DNA from: Nonomuraea sp. NBC_00507
Lineage (GTDB): Bacteria; Actinomycetota; Actinomycetes; Streptosporangiales; Streptosporangiaceae
Assembly (NCBI RefSeq): GCF_036013525.1
Contig: NZ_CP107853.1
Coordinates: forward strand, 7,254,001 to 7,318,000
Length of the DNA: 64,000 bases
Direction of reading: 5' to 3'
A program made the position numbers and the translations under genes. Numbering within the stretch: the stretch's first letter is position 1; each line of letters starts with the position of its first letter. This document shows, piece by piece, positions 47,959 through 56,501 of this stretch. The notes beneath the pieces are model-generated. The model ran no database searches, was not told the origin of the DNA, and was given only the letters and a program-made list of their open reading frames with translations.

Positions 47959-49623
47959 GTGAACACGAAGTACGACGTGGTGGTCGTGGGCGGCGGGGCC
48001 GCCGGGCTGAGCGGCGCGCTCACCCTGGGACGGGCGCGCCGCAAGGTGCTGGTGATCGACGCGGGCCAGCCGCGCAACGCCCCGGCGGCGGGCGTGCACA
48101 CGTACCTGACACGGGAGGGCATGCCGCCGCGCGAGCTGCTGGCCGCCGGCCGCGAGGAGGTCATCGGGTACGGCGGCGAGATCGTGACCGGAACGGTCGT
48201 GGCCGCCGAGCGTGTCGAGGACGGCTTCCGGATGGTGCTGGACGACGGGTCGGCGGTCGCGGCGGACCGGCTGCTGCTGGCCACCGGCCTGGTCGACGAG
48301 CTGCCCGACGTGCCGGGGCTGGCCGAGCGGTGGGGACGGGACGTGCTGCACTGCCCGTACTGCCATGGCTGGGAGGTCCGCGACCAGGCCATCGGCGTGC
48401 TGGCCACCGGGCCGCTGGCCGTGCACCAGGCGCTGCTGTGGCGGCAGTGGAGCGACCAGGTGACCCTCTTCCTGCACACCGGGCCTGAGCCCGACGCGGA
48501 GCAGCGCGAGCAGCTGGCCGCCAGGGACGTCGCGGTGGTCGAGGGGCGGGTGGCCGGCCTGGAGGTGACCGGGGATCGGCTCGCCGGAGTGCGGCTGGCC
48601 GACGGCACCGTCGTGGAGTGCCGGGCGCTGGCCGTCGCCACCCGTCTGACCGCCCGCGAGGACCTGCTCGCCGGGCTGGGGCTGGAGACCGAGGAGCAGG
48701 AGATGGGCGGCCACGTGATCGGCACCCGCATCCCGGCCGACGCGATGGGCGCCACGAACGTCCCCGGAGTGTGGGTCGTGGGGAACGCGGCCAGCGTGAC
48801 CGACCAGGTCATCGTCGCCGCCGCGGGTGCCGTGCGGGTGGCGGCGGCCATCAACGCCGATCTGATCGCCGAGGAGACCCGCCGCGCCGTCACCGCCCGC
48901 CGCGCCGGCTCCGCGGCCGCCGAGTCCCACGGCGGGTCCCACGCCCAGTCCCACGGCGAGTCCCACGGCGAGTCCCACGGCGGGTCCGGATGGCATGGGA
49001 CGGCGCTTCCCCCGGAGGAGTTCTGGGACGCCTTCTACGCCGAGAAGGCGCAGGTCTGGAGCGGCAACCCCAATGTCGCGCTCGTCCGCGAGGCCGCGGG
49101 CCTCGAGCCCGGCACCGCGCTCGACCTGGGCTGCGGCGAGGGCGCCGACGCGATCTGGCTCGCCCGCCGCGGCTGGCGGGTCACCGCCGCCGACATCTCC
49201 CACGTGGCCCTCGAACGGGCGGCCGAGCACGCCAGGGACGCCGAGGTCGCCGGCCGCATCGACTGGCAGCGCCACGACCTGGGCATGTCCTTCCCCGAGG
49301 GCTCCTACGACCTCGTCTCCGCCTGCTACCTGCACGCTCCCACGGACCTGCCGCGGGAGAAGATCCTGCGGGCCGCCGCCGCGGCCGTCGCGCCCGGCGG
49401 GGTGCTGCTCGTCGTGGGGCACGCGGGCTGGCCGTCCTGGGAGCACAACCCGCCCGCGGAGGTGCATCTCCCGACTCCGCAGGAGGTCCTCGACGCGTTG
49501 GAGCCTGCGGAGGGGGAGTGGGAGGTGCTCCGCAGCGAGGAGTTCGAGCGCACGCAGGACGGCCCCGACGGCCGGGCGGGCGCACGGAAGGACAACCTGC
49601 TCAAGCTCCGCAGGCTCCCCTGA
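47959..49623 (+). CDS. Thioredoxin-reductase-like flavoprotein fused to a SAM-dependent methyltransferase
   Basis: 554 residues from GTG 47959, eight bases after GAGGAG. Residues 1-305: NAD(P)/FAD pyridine nucleotide-disulfide oxidoreductase (VVVGGGAAGLSGALTLGRAR, redox CPYCHGWE, NVPGVWVVGNAASVTDQVIVAAAGA). A linker of five SHGx units (12-bp DNA repeat) joins a class I methyltransferase (ALDLGCGEGADAIWLARRGW, VTAADISHVALERA) of the TehB/ThiJ-like group. The same bifunctional arrangement exists elsewhere in actinobacteria. A role in electrophile or metalloid detoxification is inferred from TehB-like methylation; unproven. Controlled by the divergent XRE-cupin protein. Confidence 0.9.
   Translation: MNTKYDVVVVGGGAAGLSGALTLGRARRKVLVIDAGQPRNAPAAGVHTYLTREGMPPRELLAAGREEVIGYGGEIVTGTVVAAERVEDGFRMVLDDGSAVAADRLLLATGLVDELPDVPGLAERWGRDVLHCPYCHGWEVRDQAIGVLATGPLAVHQALLWRQWSDQVTLFLHTGPEPDAEQREQLAARDVAVVEGRVAGLEVTGDRLAGVRLADGTVVECRALAVATRLTAREDLLAGLGLETEEQEMGGHVIGTRIPADAMGATNVPGVWVVGNAASVTDQVIVAAAGAVRVAAAINADLIAEETRRAVTARRAGSAAAESHGGSHAQSHGESHGESHGGSGWHGTALPPEEFWDAFYAEKAQVWSGNPNVALVREAAGLEPGTALDLGCGEGADAIWLARRGWRVTAADISHVALERAAEHARDAEVAGRIDWQRHDLGMSFPEGSYDLVSACYLHAPTDLPREKILRAAAAAVAPGGVLLVVGHAGWPSWEHNPPAEVHLPTPQEVLDALEPAEGEWEVLRSEEFERTQDGPDGRAGARKDNLLKLRRLP
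48925..48984 (+). repeat. 12-bp tandem repeat encoding a His-rich linker
   Basis: Five copies of TCCCACGGCGRG (starts 48925, 48937, 48949, 48961, 48973; the second and third variant) encode SHGG, SHAQ, SHGE, SHGE, SHGG between the flavoprotein and methyltransferase domains. The regular His spacing could bind metal, or the repeat is a neutral slippage product. Confidence 0.9.
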
Positions 49624-49663
49624 TCGATATCCGCGCCACGAGACGCGCTCCCGGGGGCCCGCG

Positions 49664-50869
49664 CTATGCGCAGCCTCCCGGGAGTGCGCGCAATGCGGAG
49701 TCTCCCGGGAGTGCGCGGTAGGCGGTGCCCTTGCCGCCGAGCCGCGTCGAAGGCACGCTCGCCGGGATGAAGGCGGACTCTCCCGGCCGCAGCGTCAGCG
49801 CGTCGCCCAGCAGGGCCTCGCCCTCGACGCACACGACGATCTGCGGCAGGCCGCCCGGCAGCTCATGCGTGCTCTCCCCGTCGAGATCGTGGCGGCTGAG
49901 GGCGAACTCGGGGGCGGGCGCCCGGTAGTGGTAAGCGCCGGGTTCGCCGGGCTCCGGCCGGACCAGGAACGGCTCGCCCGGCGTGAAGTCCACGACCCGC
50001 ATCAGCTCGGGTACGTCCACATGCTTGGTGGTGAGCCCGCACCGCAGCACGTTGTCGGAGTTGGCCATGATCTCCACGCCGACGCCGCCGAGATAGGCGT
50101 GCGGCACCCCGGCGCCGAGGTAGAGGGCCTCGCCGGGGCGCAGGCTCACGTGATGGAGCAGGAGCGCCGCGACCACGCCCCGGTCGCCCGGGCAGGCGCG
50201 GGCGAGGCCGGCGTAGACCGCGAGATCGGCGTCGTCCGCGTCGAGCAGGGCCGCCTCGACCTCCGCGCGCAGCGGCAGAGAGGCGTCGTCGAGCATCTCG
50301 GCGAACACACGGCGCAACGCGTCCCCGGGCTCCGCGCTCCTCAGCGTGTCGATCCAGGACCGCAGGCCGGGCACCGCGAGCCGGTCGAGGAGATCGGCGG
50401 TGGCGGCGGGGGAGCGGAAGCCGCACAACCCGTGGAACGGGGTGACCGCGCAGACCATCTCGGGTTTGTGCGAGGCGTCCCTATACGTACGGGCGAAGTC
50501 GTCGAGGGGGATGCCGCGCGCCGTCTCGTCGGCGAACCCGGCCCGCGCCTGCTCGGTGGTGGGGTGGACCTGCAGCGACAGGGGCCGCGCGACGGCCAGG
50601 ATCTTGAGCAGGTAGGGCAGCGCGGGACCGAAGCGGGCGGCGGACGGCTCGCCGAGCGTGCCGGCCGGGTCGGCGGCGATGAGCTCGCCGAGCGGGACGC
50701 CGCCGACGGTGGAGGGAGCGCCCGGGTGGGCGCCCATCCAGAGTTCGGCCTGCGGCTGTCCGGTCGGCTCTGTTCCGAACAGTTCCGGCAGGGCGGTCAC
50801 CGAGCCCCAGTCATAGGGGCGGATGGTGGTGGCCAGGCGCGCGGGGGTGCGCAGGTCGGGCTGTGGCAC
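49664..50869 (-). CDS. manA: Mannose-6-phosphate isomerase, class I
   Basis: 401 residues from GTG 50869 (GGAG nine bases upstream); an ATG at 50923 gives a longer, less typical N-terminus. Type I phosphomannose isomerase: TIRPYDWGSVTALPELFG, zinc-site motif LSLQVHPTTEQARAGFADE, SHKPEMVCAVTPFHGLCGF, and GVPHAYLGGVGVEIMANSDNVLRCGLTTKHVD. It interconverts mannose-6-phosphate and fructose-6-phosphate in the cytoplasm. The C-terminus ends in a short RALPG repeat produced by a 27-bp DNA duplication, so the original end may be about ten residues earlier. Monocistronic. Confidence 0.92.
   Translation of the reverse strand: MPQPDLRTPARLATTIRPYDWGSVTALPELFGTEPTGQPQAELWMGAHPGAPSTVGGVPLGELIAADPAGTLGEPSAARFGPALPYLLKILAVARPLSLQVHPTTEQARAGFADETARGIPLDDFARTYRDASHKPEMVCAVTPFHGLCGFRSPAATADLLDRLAVPGLRSWIDTLRSAEPGDALRRVFAEMLDDASLPLRAEVEAALLDADDADLAVYAGLARACPGDRGVVAALLLHHVSLRPGEALYLGAGVPHAYLGGVGVEIMANSDNVLRCGLTTKHVDVPELMRVVDFTPGEPFLVRPEPGEPGAYHYRAPAPEFALSRHDLDGESTHELPGGLPQIVVCVEGEALLGDALTLRPGESAFIPASVPSTRLGGKGTAYRALPGDSALRALPGGCA
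49675..49717. repeat. 27-bp-period duplication at the 3' end of manA
   Basis: CTCCCGGGAGTGCGCG occurs at 49675-49690 and 49702-49717; each copy contains the palindrome CTCCCGGGAG. The period is in frame and adds nine residues to ManA. Hairpin potential may help termination. Confidence 0.75.
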
Positions 50870-51073
50870 GGCGTATGACTCCAATCGTGGTGAGTTGGAG
50901 CCTAGAACGGGAGGCGATGTCACGCGTAGCCGGGTCCCGCACCTCGGGTGAACAGCAGGCGTGGACTGACGACCATACCGGATGGCGACGGGCTCGACCA
51001 GCTCGGCCGGCCCAGCGGACCGGCCGCCCGAGCTGGAAGAGCAGTTCCTGCGGCCTTGCGACGGGAGTGCGAG

Positions 51074-52300
51074 CTAGCGGGCCCGCGGGCCGAGAATGAC
51101 GGGCATGCTGCGAGTGCTGTTGCCCAGCAGATTGTCCAGCGGGCTCAGCTCCTCGGGCCGGGCCGCGGCCCTGATGGCGGGAAACGCCGCGAACAACGCC
51201 TCCAGCGCCACCTCGGCCTCGACCCGCGCCAGAGGCGCGCCGAGGCAGAAGTGCGGCCCGTGCCCGAATGCCAGATGCGAGGCCGGCGGACGGCTGATGT
51301 CGAACCGGTCCGCGTCCGGCCCGTACTGGTCGGGATCGCGCCCGGCCGAGGCGAAGCAGGCCAGCACCGGCTCCCCGGCCCGCAGGTGCACGCCGTCGAT
51401 TTCGACATCGCGCATGGCGTACCGGAACGGGAAGTAGGCGATGGGCGAGTCCCAGCGCAGCGTCTCCTCGACGGCGGCGCTGAACGGGCACCGGCCCGAG
51501 CGCAGCAGATCGAGTTGCCCCCGCACGTTGAGCAGGGCGCCGATGGCGTTGGTGATGAGGTTGACGGTGGTGACGTGCCCGGCGATGAACAGCAGGTCGA
51601 TGGTGGCGAGCAGCTCCGACTCCGACAACCGGCCACCGTCCTGCTCCCGCAGCGTGATCAGATCGGTGATCAGGTCCTCTCCAGGCGTCTGCCGGCGCTC
51701 CTCGATGATCTGGTGGAGCAACGCGTGCAGAGTGCCGCGTACCTCCGGGCCGTCCTCGAGGTCGCCGCTGACCTGCGCGACCGCATCGGTGAGCTCGTGC
51801 AGCCTGTCCTGGTGAGCGCGCGGGATGCCGATCATCTCGGAGATCACCTCGCGCGGCAGCGGGTAGGCGAAGTCGCGCCGCAGGTCCACCGGCTGGTCGG
51901 GCGGCAGCTCCGCGAGCCGGTCGATCAGCTCGGCGGTGATCGCGGCGATCTTGGGCCGCAGCTGCTCGATCCGGCGCGGGCTGAACCCGGCGGCCAGCGG
52001 CGCGCGGAGCCGCCGGTGATCCTCACCTTCGGCGTTCAGCATGGAGATGTCGGTGACGATGCGGAAGATCGCGCTCCCTGGCCGGGCGCTGCCGCGTTCC
52101 GCGGGGTCCCAATAGCGGATCTCCCTGGTCATGTCCGGATGGGTCAGCACGGACAGCAGGGTCGCGTGCCGGGTGGCGGCCCAGGCGTCCACGCCCTCGG
52201 CCGTCACGGGCACGAGCGGCCCCGCGTGCCGCAGCCGCTCGTTGTCGGCGTGCAGCTCGCGGGTCGCCGGGTCGATGACGAATCGGATCAGCTCGGTCAT
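51074..52300 (-). CDS. Cytochrome P450 with atypical I-helix (AGHVTT)
   Basis: 408 residues. Haem loop FGHGPHFCLG and K-helix EETLRW are normal, but the I-helix reads LLFIAGHVTTVNLI, so the usual acidic residue before the Thr is Val. That residue normally helps proton delivery for O2 activation; its loss is seen in some P450s that use alternative chemistry. Third gene of a compact operon, three bases after the DAO-type oxidase, which follows a cucumopine-synthase-like gene. It probably modifies the operon's product. Redox partners are not encoded nearby. Confidence 0.9.
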   Translation of the reverse strand: MTELIRFVIDPATRELHADNERLRHAGPLVPVTAEGVDAWAATRHATLLSVLTHPDMTREIRYWDPAERGSARPGSAIFRIVTDISMLNAEGEDHRRLRAPLAAGFSPRRIEQLRPKIAAITAELIDRLAELPPDQPVDLRRDFAYPLPREVISEMIGIPRAHQDRLHELTDAVAQVSGDLEDGPEVRGTLHALLHQIIEERRQTPGEDLITDLITLREQDGGRLSESELLATIDLLFIAGHVTTVNLITNAIGALLNVRGQLDLLRSGRCPFSAAVEETLRWDSPIAYFPFRYAMRDVEIDGVHLRAGEPVLACFASAGRDPDQYGPDADRFDISRPPASHLAFGHGPHFCLGAPLARVEAEVALEALFAAFPAIRAAARPEELSPLDNLLGNSTRSMPVILGPRAR

Positions 52301-52303
52301 GGG

Positions 52304-53392
52304 TCACCCCGTTCGTTGCCGGCCGACCGACAGCGCGGCGATGTCGATGCCGGGGTCCTTGCCGAGGTAGAGATCGCGGACCAGCTCGCCGGCGGCCGGC
52401 GCGTTGCACAGGCCGTGGCCCGAGAACCCGGTCGCGTACAGGAACGCCGGAGGCCCCGGCTGGTGGCCGATGAAGGCCGTCTTGTCCGGGCTGGCATCCC
52501 GCAGGCCGGTGACGGCCGTGTGCAGGGCCACGCCGGCCAGGCTCGGGTACGTCACCGCGAGCTGAGCGGCCACCCCGCGCCGCCAGGCCGCCCGATCGGG
52601 GCCCGGATAGCCCATGCCGATGAGCAGGCGGTCGCCGCGCACCCGTACCAGCAGGCCGCTGGCGGCGTGCAGGGTGACCGGGATGTCCGGCGTGCCCGGC
52701 GGCAGCAGGTCGGTGACCAGCAGCTCCTGCTCGGTCGGCTCGACCAGCGGAAGGTCCACGCCCGCGCAGCGCACGAGCGAGGCCGACCACGCGCCGGCGG
52801 CGCACACGATCGCGTCGGCGGTGATCTCGTCGTCCGCCGTGAACACCCGGCCGCCCAGCGCGTCGAGCCCGGTGACCGGGCAGCCGGTACGCAGCGTGGC
52901 GCCCGCCAGCTCGGCCGCCTCGGCGTAGGCGGTGACGATGGCGGTGGTGTCGGAGACGTAGGCCTGCGGCGAGTACGCGGCGGCCAGCAGCGGCAGGTCG
53001 CCGATGAGCGGATTGTGCTCCCTGGCCTCCTCCACGCTGATCAGGCCCACGTCCACACCGGCGTCCAGCTGGGCGGGCAGGTCGGCCTCGAAGGCCGTCA
53101 CCTGCTCAGGCTCGCTGAACAAGACCAGGTAGCCGACCTGCCGCAGCGGCAGCTCGGTGCCCGGCCTGGCCGGGAACGCGCGGTAGGCGTCGAGGCTGCG
53201 CACGGCCAGCGCCGAGCTGACGGCGTTGCCGGCGAAGTACGACCGGACCACGTCGGCGGTGGCGCGCGAGGCGCCGGAGCCGAGCGCGCCGCGTTCCAGC
53301 AGCATGGTCTCGACCCCGGCCTCCGCCAGGTGGAAGGCGATCGACAGCCCGATCACGCCGCCGCCGATCACCGCCACTTCCGTGTCGCTCAT
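52304..53392 (-). CDS. FAD-dependent amine/amino-acid oxidase (DAO family, sarcosine-oxidase-like)
   Basis: 362 residues from ATG 53392. Dinucleotide motif VAVIGGGVIGLSIAFHLAEAG, LLERGALGSGASRATADVV for FAD contact, a C-terminal GHGLCNAPAAGELVRDL that closes on the flavin. The family oxidises secondary or primary amino acids (D-amino acids, sarcosine, glycine, cyclic imino acids). In the operon it follows the cucumopine-synthase-like gene with 31 bases between, so its substrate may be a cyclic or N-carboxyalkyl amino acid made by that protein. The P450 gene starts three bases after its stop. Confidence 0.88.
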   Translation of the reverse strand: MSDTEVAVIGGGVIGLSIAFHLAEAGVETMLLERGALGSGASRATADVVRSYFAGNAVSSALAVRSLDAYRAFPARPGTELPLRQVGYLVLFSEPEQVTAFEADLPAQLDAGVDVGLISVEEAREHNPLIGDLPLLAAAYSPQAYVSDTTAIVTAYAEAAELAGATLRTGCPVTGLDALGGRVFTADDEITADAIVCAAGAWSASLVRCAGVDLPLVEPTEQELLVTDLLPPGTPDIPVTLHAASGLLVRVRGDRLLIGMGYPGPDRAAWRRGVAAQLAVTYPSLAGVALHTAVTGLRDASPDKTAFIGHQPGPPAFLYATGFSGHGLCNAPAAGELVRDLYLGKDPGIDIAALSVGRQRTG

Positions 53393-53423
53393 GCGCCCTC
53401 CCCCTCTTTCGTCGGTCGCGCGC

Positions 53424-54368
53424 TCATACCGTCGCCTCCACGCGGCGCAGGCGGTCGCCGGCGTGCCACGGGAACAGGTGCAGGTTCCAGCCGCCGAGGC
53501 AGTTGCAGTAGAGCGCCATGTGAGCCATGGCCGAGATGTAATCGGCATGGCTGTTGAGGCGATCCAGCCCGTCCATGAGCCGCTTGGTGAAGCCCCACAG
53601 CGTGTCCAGGCCGCAGTAGCCGAGGAACTCCGCCGGGGTGTGGGCGAGCTGCCGGGTCATCTGGCGCAGCCACGGCAGCGGCATGCCGTCCAGGGCGGCG
53701 CGCACGAGGCCGCCGTAGCAGCTGTAGCCGAGCGGACGGGTCTCGCCGTTGACGAACAGCAGCGTGGTCAGGACCGTCTCGTAGCTGCCGGCCTGCGACG
53801 GGATCCGGCCCGCGTGCAGGTCGACCAGCTCGCGCGGCGGGTGGAGCCAGATGCGCTCGGTCTCGGCGTGCACGTCGGCGATCAGGCTGTTGAGCTCCGG
53901 GTCGCCGACGGGCAGCCGGGGCAGATCGTGGCCGCCTGGCTCGCCGGCCCGGCGCACCTCGGCGATGATCGGCTCCTTGGTGGTGTAGACGGACTGCCAC
54001 ACCTCGCGACCGGCCTCGACGAGAGCGTCGAGATCCTCCGGGACGACCTGGCCGATCGGCGTGGCGGTCATCGGTTCGGTCAGCCGGCCGTACTTGATGC
54101 CGAGGTGCTGCAGCCGCGAGCAGAACAGTGTCCCGTCAGGGACGGTGCGCCGGTCCACGCGGTAGGCCGCGGGCGCGTGCAGCAGCGAATGGACCGGTGC
54201 GACGTGGTACAGGTGATTGCCCGCGACCAGGGCGTGGCCTTGCAGGCTGCGGTACGGCAACGCGTCCCAGAAGCACTGGGCCAGGGCCGGGTTGCGCTGG
54301 TCGAGTTCGGCCGCCACGGTGATCCCGAGGGCGGGCCAGGCTATTTCCACACGCTTCGAGTCGTTCAC
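53424..54368 (-). CDS. Cucumopine-synthase-like protein (cyclophilin-like DUF3830 N-domain plus helical C-domain)
   Basis: 314 residues. N-terminal ~110 residues have the pattern of the cyclophilin-like DUF3830 fold (VEIAWPALGITVAAELDQRNPALAQCFWDALPYRS, then GNHLYHVAPV, DGTLFCSRLQHLGIKYG, with a glycine/strand closing). The C-terminal part is all helical (EVWQSVYTTKEPIIAEVRRAG, LPWLRQMTRQLAHTPAEFLGYCGLDTLWGF, LNCLGGW-type end), as in cucumopine synthases. Those enzymes condense histidine with 2-oxoglutarate to an opine-like bicyclic product by a Pictet-Spengler-type reaction. First gene of the operon with DAO oxidase and P450. Family assignment is from memory of the domain pattern, moderate certainty. 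Confidence 0.6.
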   Translation of the reverse strand: MNDSKRVEIAWPALGITVAAELDQRNPALAQCFWDALPYRSLQGHALVAGNHLYHVAPVHSLLHAPAAYRVDRRTVPDGTLFCSRLQHLGIKYGRLTEPMTATPIGQVVPEDLDALVEAGREVWQSVYTTKEPIIAEVRRAGEPGGHDLPRLPVGDPELNSLIADVHAETERIWLHPPRELVDLHAGRIPSQAGSYETVLTTLLFVNGETRPLGYSCYGGLVRAALDGMPLPWLRQMTRQLAHTPAEFLGYCGLDTLWGFTKRLMDGLDRLNSHADYISAMAHMALYCNCLGGWNLHLFPWHAGDRLRRVEATV

Positions 54369-54595
54369 AATGTGTCACTCTAACGTCACGTTTTGTGTCG
54401 ATTCGGGCGGGGGTGGGCGCTTTACCGGGTCATGACCGCGTCTGGGGGAGCGGTTCAGCCGCCGTCCACCGGTGCCTGGGCCATGGTGTGACGGCCGGGC
54501 CGGACGTCGCGCCGGCGGTGGGCGGAGGGTCGTTAGGGGGCGAGGGCGGAGGGTAGCCGACCTGCTCAAAAGGCGATGACGAGGGGTGGATCCCG
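54369..54595. promoter_or_regulatory. Divergent promoter region of the cucumopine-synthase-like operon
   Basis: Positions 54370-54405 are AT-rich. On the minus strand GTGACG and GTGACA repeat 11 bases apart, AACGT-C-ACGTT forms an 11-bp palindrome, and CACAA...TTGTG arms flank both. This looks like an operator over the operon's promoter. The remaining bases to the BON/SRPBCC gene (54596) are GC-rich with no clear motif apart from GAGGGG used as its ribosome binding site. Confidence 0.45.
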
Positions 54596-55780
54596 ATGCG
54601 TGCGAGAAAGGTTTACATGACGGCCGGGGAGCGGCAGACGCACCTGGCCGGGAAAGCGGCCGCGGCCGGGATGGGCTTCTGCGCCGGAGCCGCGATCGCC
54701 TACCTGTTCGATCCTGCGCGGGGACGCTCCCGCCGGGCCAAGAGCCGCGACAAGGCGGCGCATGCGAGGCACGAGCTGCGTGACAGCCTGGGCGTCCTCC
54801 GCCGGGACCTGGCCAATCGCAGCCGCGGCTCGGCCGCCGCCGTGCGCTACCGTGTCGCCGGCCGGTCGGTCGACGACCGCGTGCTCTACGAGCGCGTACG
54901 GGCCGAGCTGGGCCGCCACGTCAGCTACCCGCACGCGGTGGAGGTCCACGTCCAGGACCGCGTCGTGAGGCTCGACGGCGACGTGCTCGCCACAGAGGAC
55001 GAGCGGACCAGGCGGGCGCTCCGGCACATCCCCGGCGTCAAAGGCGTCGAGGCGCACTGGACTCCCTACGATGACGCGGCGCAGTCGCCGCGGCTCCAGG
55101 GCGCGGGCAGGCGCCGCGAACCGGTGCCCGAGCTGCTGCAGCAGCAGTGGTCGCCGACCACCAGGTTCCTGGCCGGCACGGCCGCCGCCGGCATGATGGC
55201 GCTGCCGGGCGGCCTGCCCCGGCCGGTCGCCTGGGCCGTCCGCGGCGCCGGCGCGCTGCTGGCCGCCCGCGCGGCGACGAACCTGCCGCTGCGGCGCCTG
55301 ACCGGGCTCAAAGCCGGCCGGCACGCCGTCGACATCACGGAGGGCATCTCGATCGACGCGCCTGCCGCGACCGTGTGGTCGCTGGTGAGCGACTACTCGG
55401 CCTTCCCCCGCTTCATGCCGGACGTGCTCGAGGTACGCCGCTCCGCCGACGGCCGGACGTCCCACTGGACGATCAGCGGGCCCGCCGGGACGCCGATCCG
55501 GTTCGACGCCACCGAGATCAGGCGCGAGGAGGGCCGGGAGATCGCCTGGCAGTCGGCCGAAGGCGAACTCATCGCCCACACCGGCTCGCTGTGCCTGGAC
55601 GAGCAGCCCGACGGCAGGACCCGCGTCCAGGTGCGGCTCGCCTACAACCCGGTGGCGGGCGCGGCAGGCCACGCCGTGGCGCGGCTGCTGGGCGCGAACC
55701 CGGCACGCAAGCTGCGGCAGGACCTGATGCGGCTGCGGTCGTACGCCGAGAGCCGGCGGCAACCGGCCGGCTCGCGCTAG
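54596..55780 (+). CDS. BON and SRPBCC (polyketide-cyclase-like) two-domain protein
   Basis: 394 residues from ATG 54596, nine bases after GAGGGG. N-terminal hydrophobic stretch (GMGFCAGAAIAYLFDPARGRSRRAK) resembles YtxH-like membrane anchors; next a BON domain (ERVRAELGRHVSYPHAVEVHVQDRVVRLDGDVLATEDERTRR); then another hydrophobic segment (LAGTAAAGMMALPG, AVRGAGALLAARAATNLPLR); finally SRPBCC (GISIDAPAATVWSLVSDYSAFPRFMPDVLEVRRSADGRTSHWTISG). Lipid or envelope stress binding is inferred. Common in actinobacteria, uncharacterised. Monocistronic or with the next gene. Confidence 0.88.
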   Translation: MRARKVYMTAGERQTHLAGKAAAAGMGFCAGAAIAYLFDPARGRSRRAKSRDKAAHARHELRDSLGVLRRDLANRSRGSAAAVRYRVAGRSVDDRVLYERVRAELGRHVSYPHAVEVHVQDRVVRLDGDVLATEDERTRRALRHIPGVKGVEAHWTPYDDAAQSPRLQGAGRRREPVPELLQQQWSPTTRFLAGTAAAGMMALPGGLPRPVAWAVRGAGALLAARAATNLPLRRLTGLKAGRHAVDITEGISIDAPAATVWSLVSDYSAFPRFMPDVLEVRRSADGRTSHWTISGPAGTPIRFDATEIRREEGREIAWQSAEGELIAHTGSLCLDEQPDGRTRVQVRLAYNPVAGAAGHAVARLLGANPARKLRQDLMRLRSYAESRRQPAGSR

Positions 55781-55835
55781 GAGGACGGTTGTGATACGGA
55801 TCTGAGCGATCGGCGCGCACCCGCAGGGAGTCCGC

Positions 55836-56486
55836 ATGTCCCACCGCAAGACCCGGCTGCCCGGCCTGCTGCCCGAGCACCTGGACGAGGAGCAGGCCGA
55901 GGTCTACCGCGCCATCGCGGCCGGGCCGCGGGCGGCGGGGCCGCAGGCGTTCGCCCTCGCCGACGAGCGGGGACGGCTGCGGGGGCCGTTCAACGCGATG
56001 TTGCTGAGCCCGCCCGTCGGCCTGGCGTTGCAGGCGGTGGGCACGGCGGTGCGGTACGGCTCGGTCCTGAGCGCCCGGATCAGGGAGATGGCGATCCTCA
56101 CCGTGGCCGCGCACTGGGGCAGCGACTTCGAGCGTGAGGCGCACGAGGCCGTGGGCCGTACGTGCGGCCTCACCGAGTCCGAGCTCGCCGCGCTGCGCGA
56201 GGGCCGCTTGGCCGGCCTGGACGACCCCGCGGAGCAGGCCGCCGTGCGCGCCGCGGCCGCGCTGGCCGGCGCGGGCGAGCTGACCGACGAAGAATACGCC
56301 GGCGCGGTCGCGGCGCTGGGGGAGCGGGGCCTGTTCGAGCTGACGACCCTGGTGGGCTACTACGCCACGCTGGCCATGCAGCTGAGGGTTTTCGCGGGCG
56401 AGCACAAGGAGAGCGAGCCGAGCGACCGCTCAGGGGGCGAACCAGACCTCGCCCCCCGTTCTGACGTGCGGCGGCCGGCCGGATGA
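55836..56486 (+). CDS. Carboxymuconolactone decarboxylase / AhpD-like family protein
   Basis: 216 residues. CMD fold: SARIREMAILTVAAHWGSDFEREAHEAVG with the C-x-x-C of AhpD replaced by non-Cys residues (HWGSDFE), so peroxidase-type chemistry is unlikely and a decarboxylase-like or structural role fits. A second repeat (LTDEEYAGAVAALGERGLFELTTLVGYYATLAMQLRVF) completes the bundle. The C-terminus is a charged unstructured tail. 55 bases downstream of the BON/SRPBCC gene. Converges on the MarR gene. Confidence 0.88.
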   Translation: MSHRKTRLPGLLPEHLDEEQAEVYRAIAAGPRAAGPQAFALADERGRLRGPFNAMLLSPPVGLALQAVGTAVRYGSVLSARIREMAILTVAAHWGSDFEREAHEAVGRTCGLTESELAALREGRLAGLDDPAEQAAVRAAAALAGAGELTDEEYAGAVAALGERGLFELTTLVGYYATLAMQLRVFAGEHKESEPSDRSGGEPDLAPRSDVRRPAG

Positions 56487-56501
56487 ACGCGCCCCGGGCG
56501 G

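Noticed and set aside
49621..49720. Separate short ORF after the flavoprotein-methyltransferase gene
   Set aside because: The frame is built from the 27-bp repeat at the end of manA and has no start signal of its own.
53424..54368. Peptidyl-prolyl isomerase from the cyclophilin-like first domain
   Set aside because: Cyclophilin catalytic residues are not visible and the helical C-terminal half does not occur in isomerases; cucumopine-synthase-like is the better fit.
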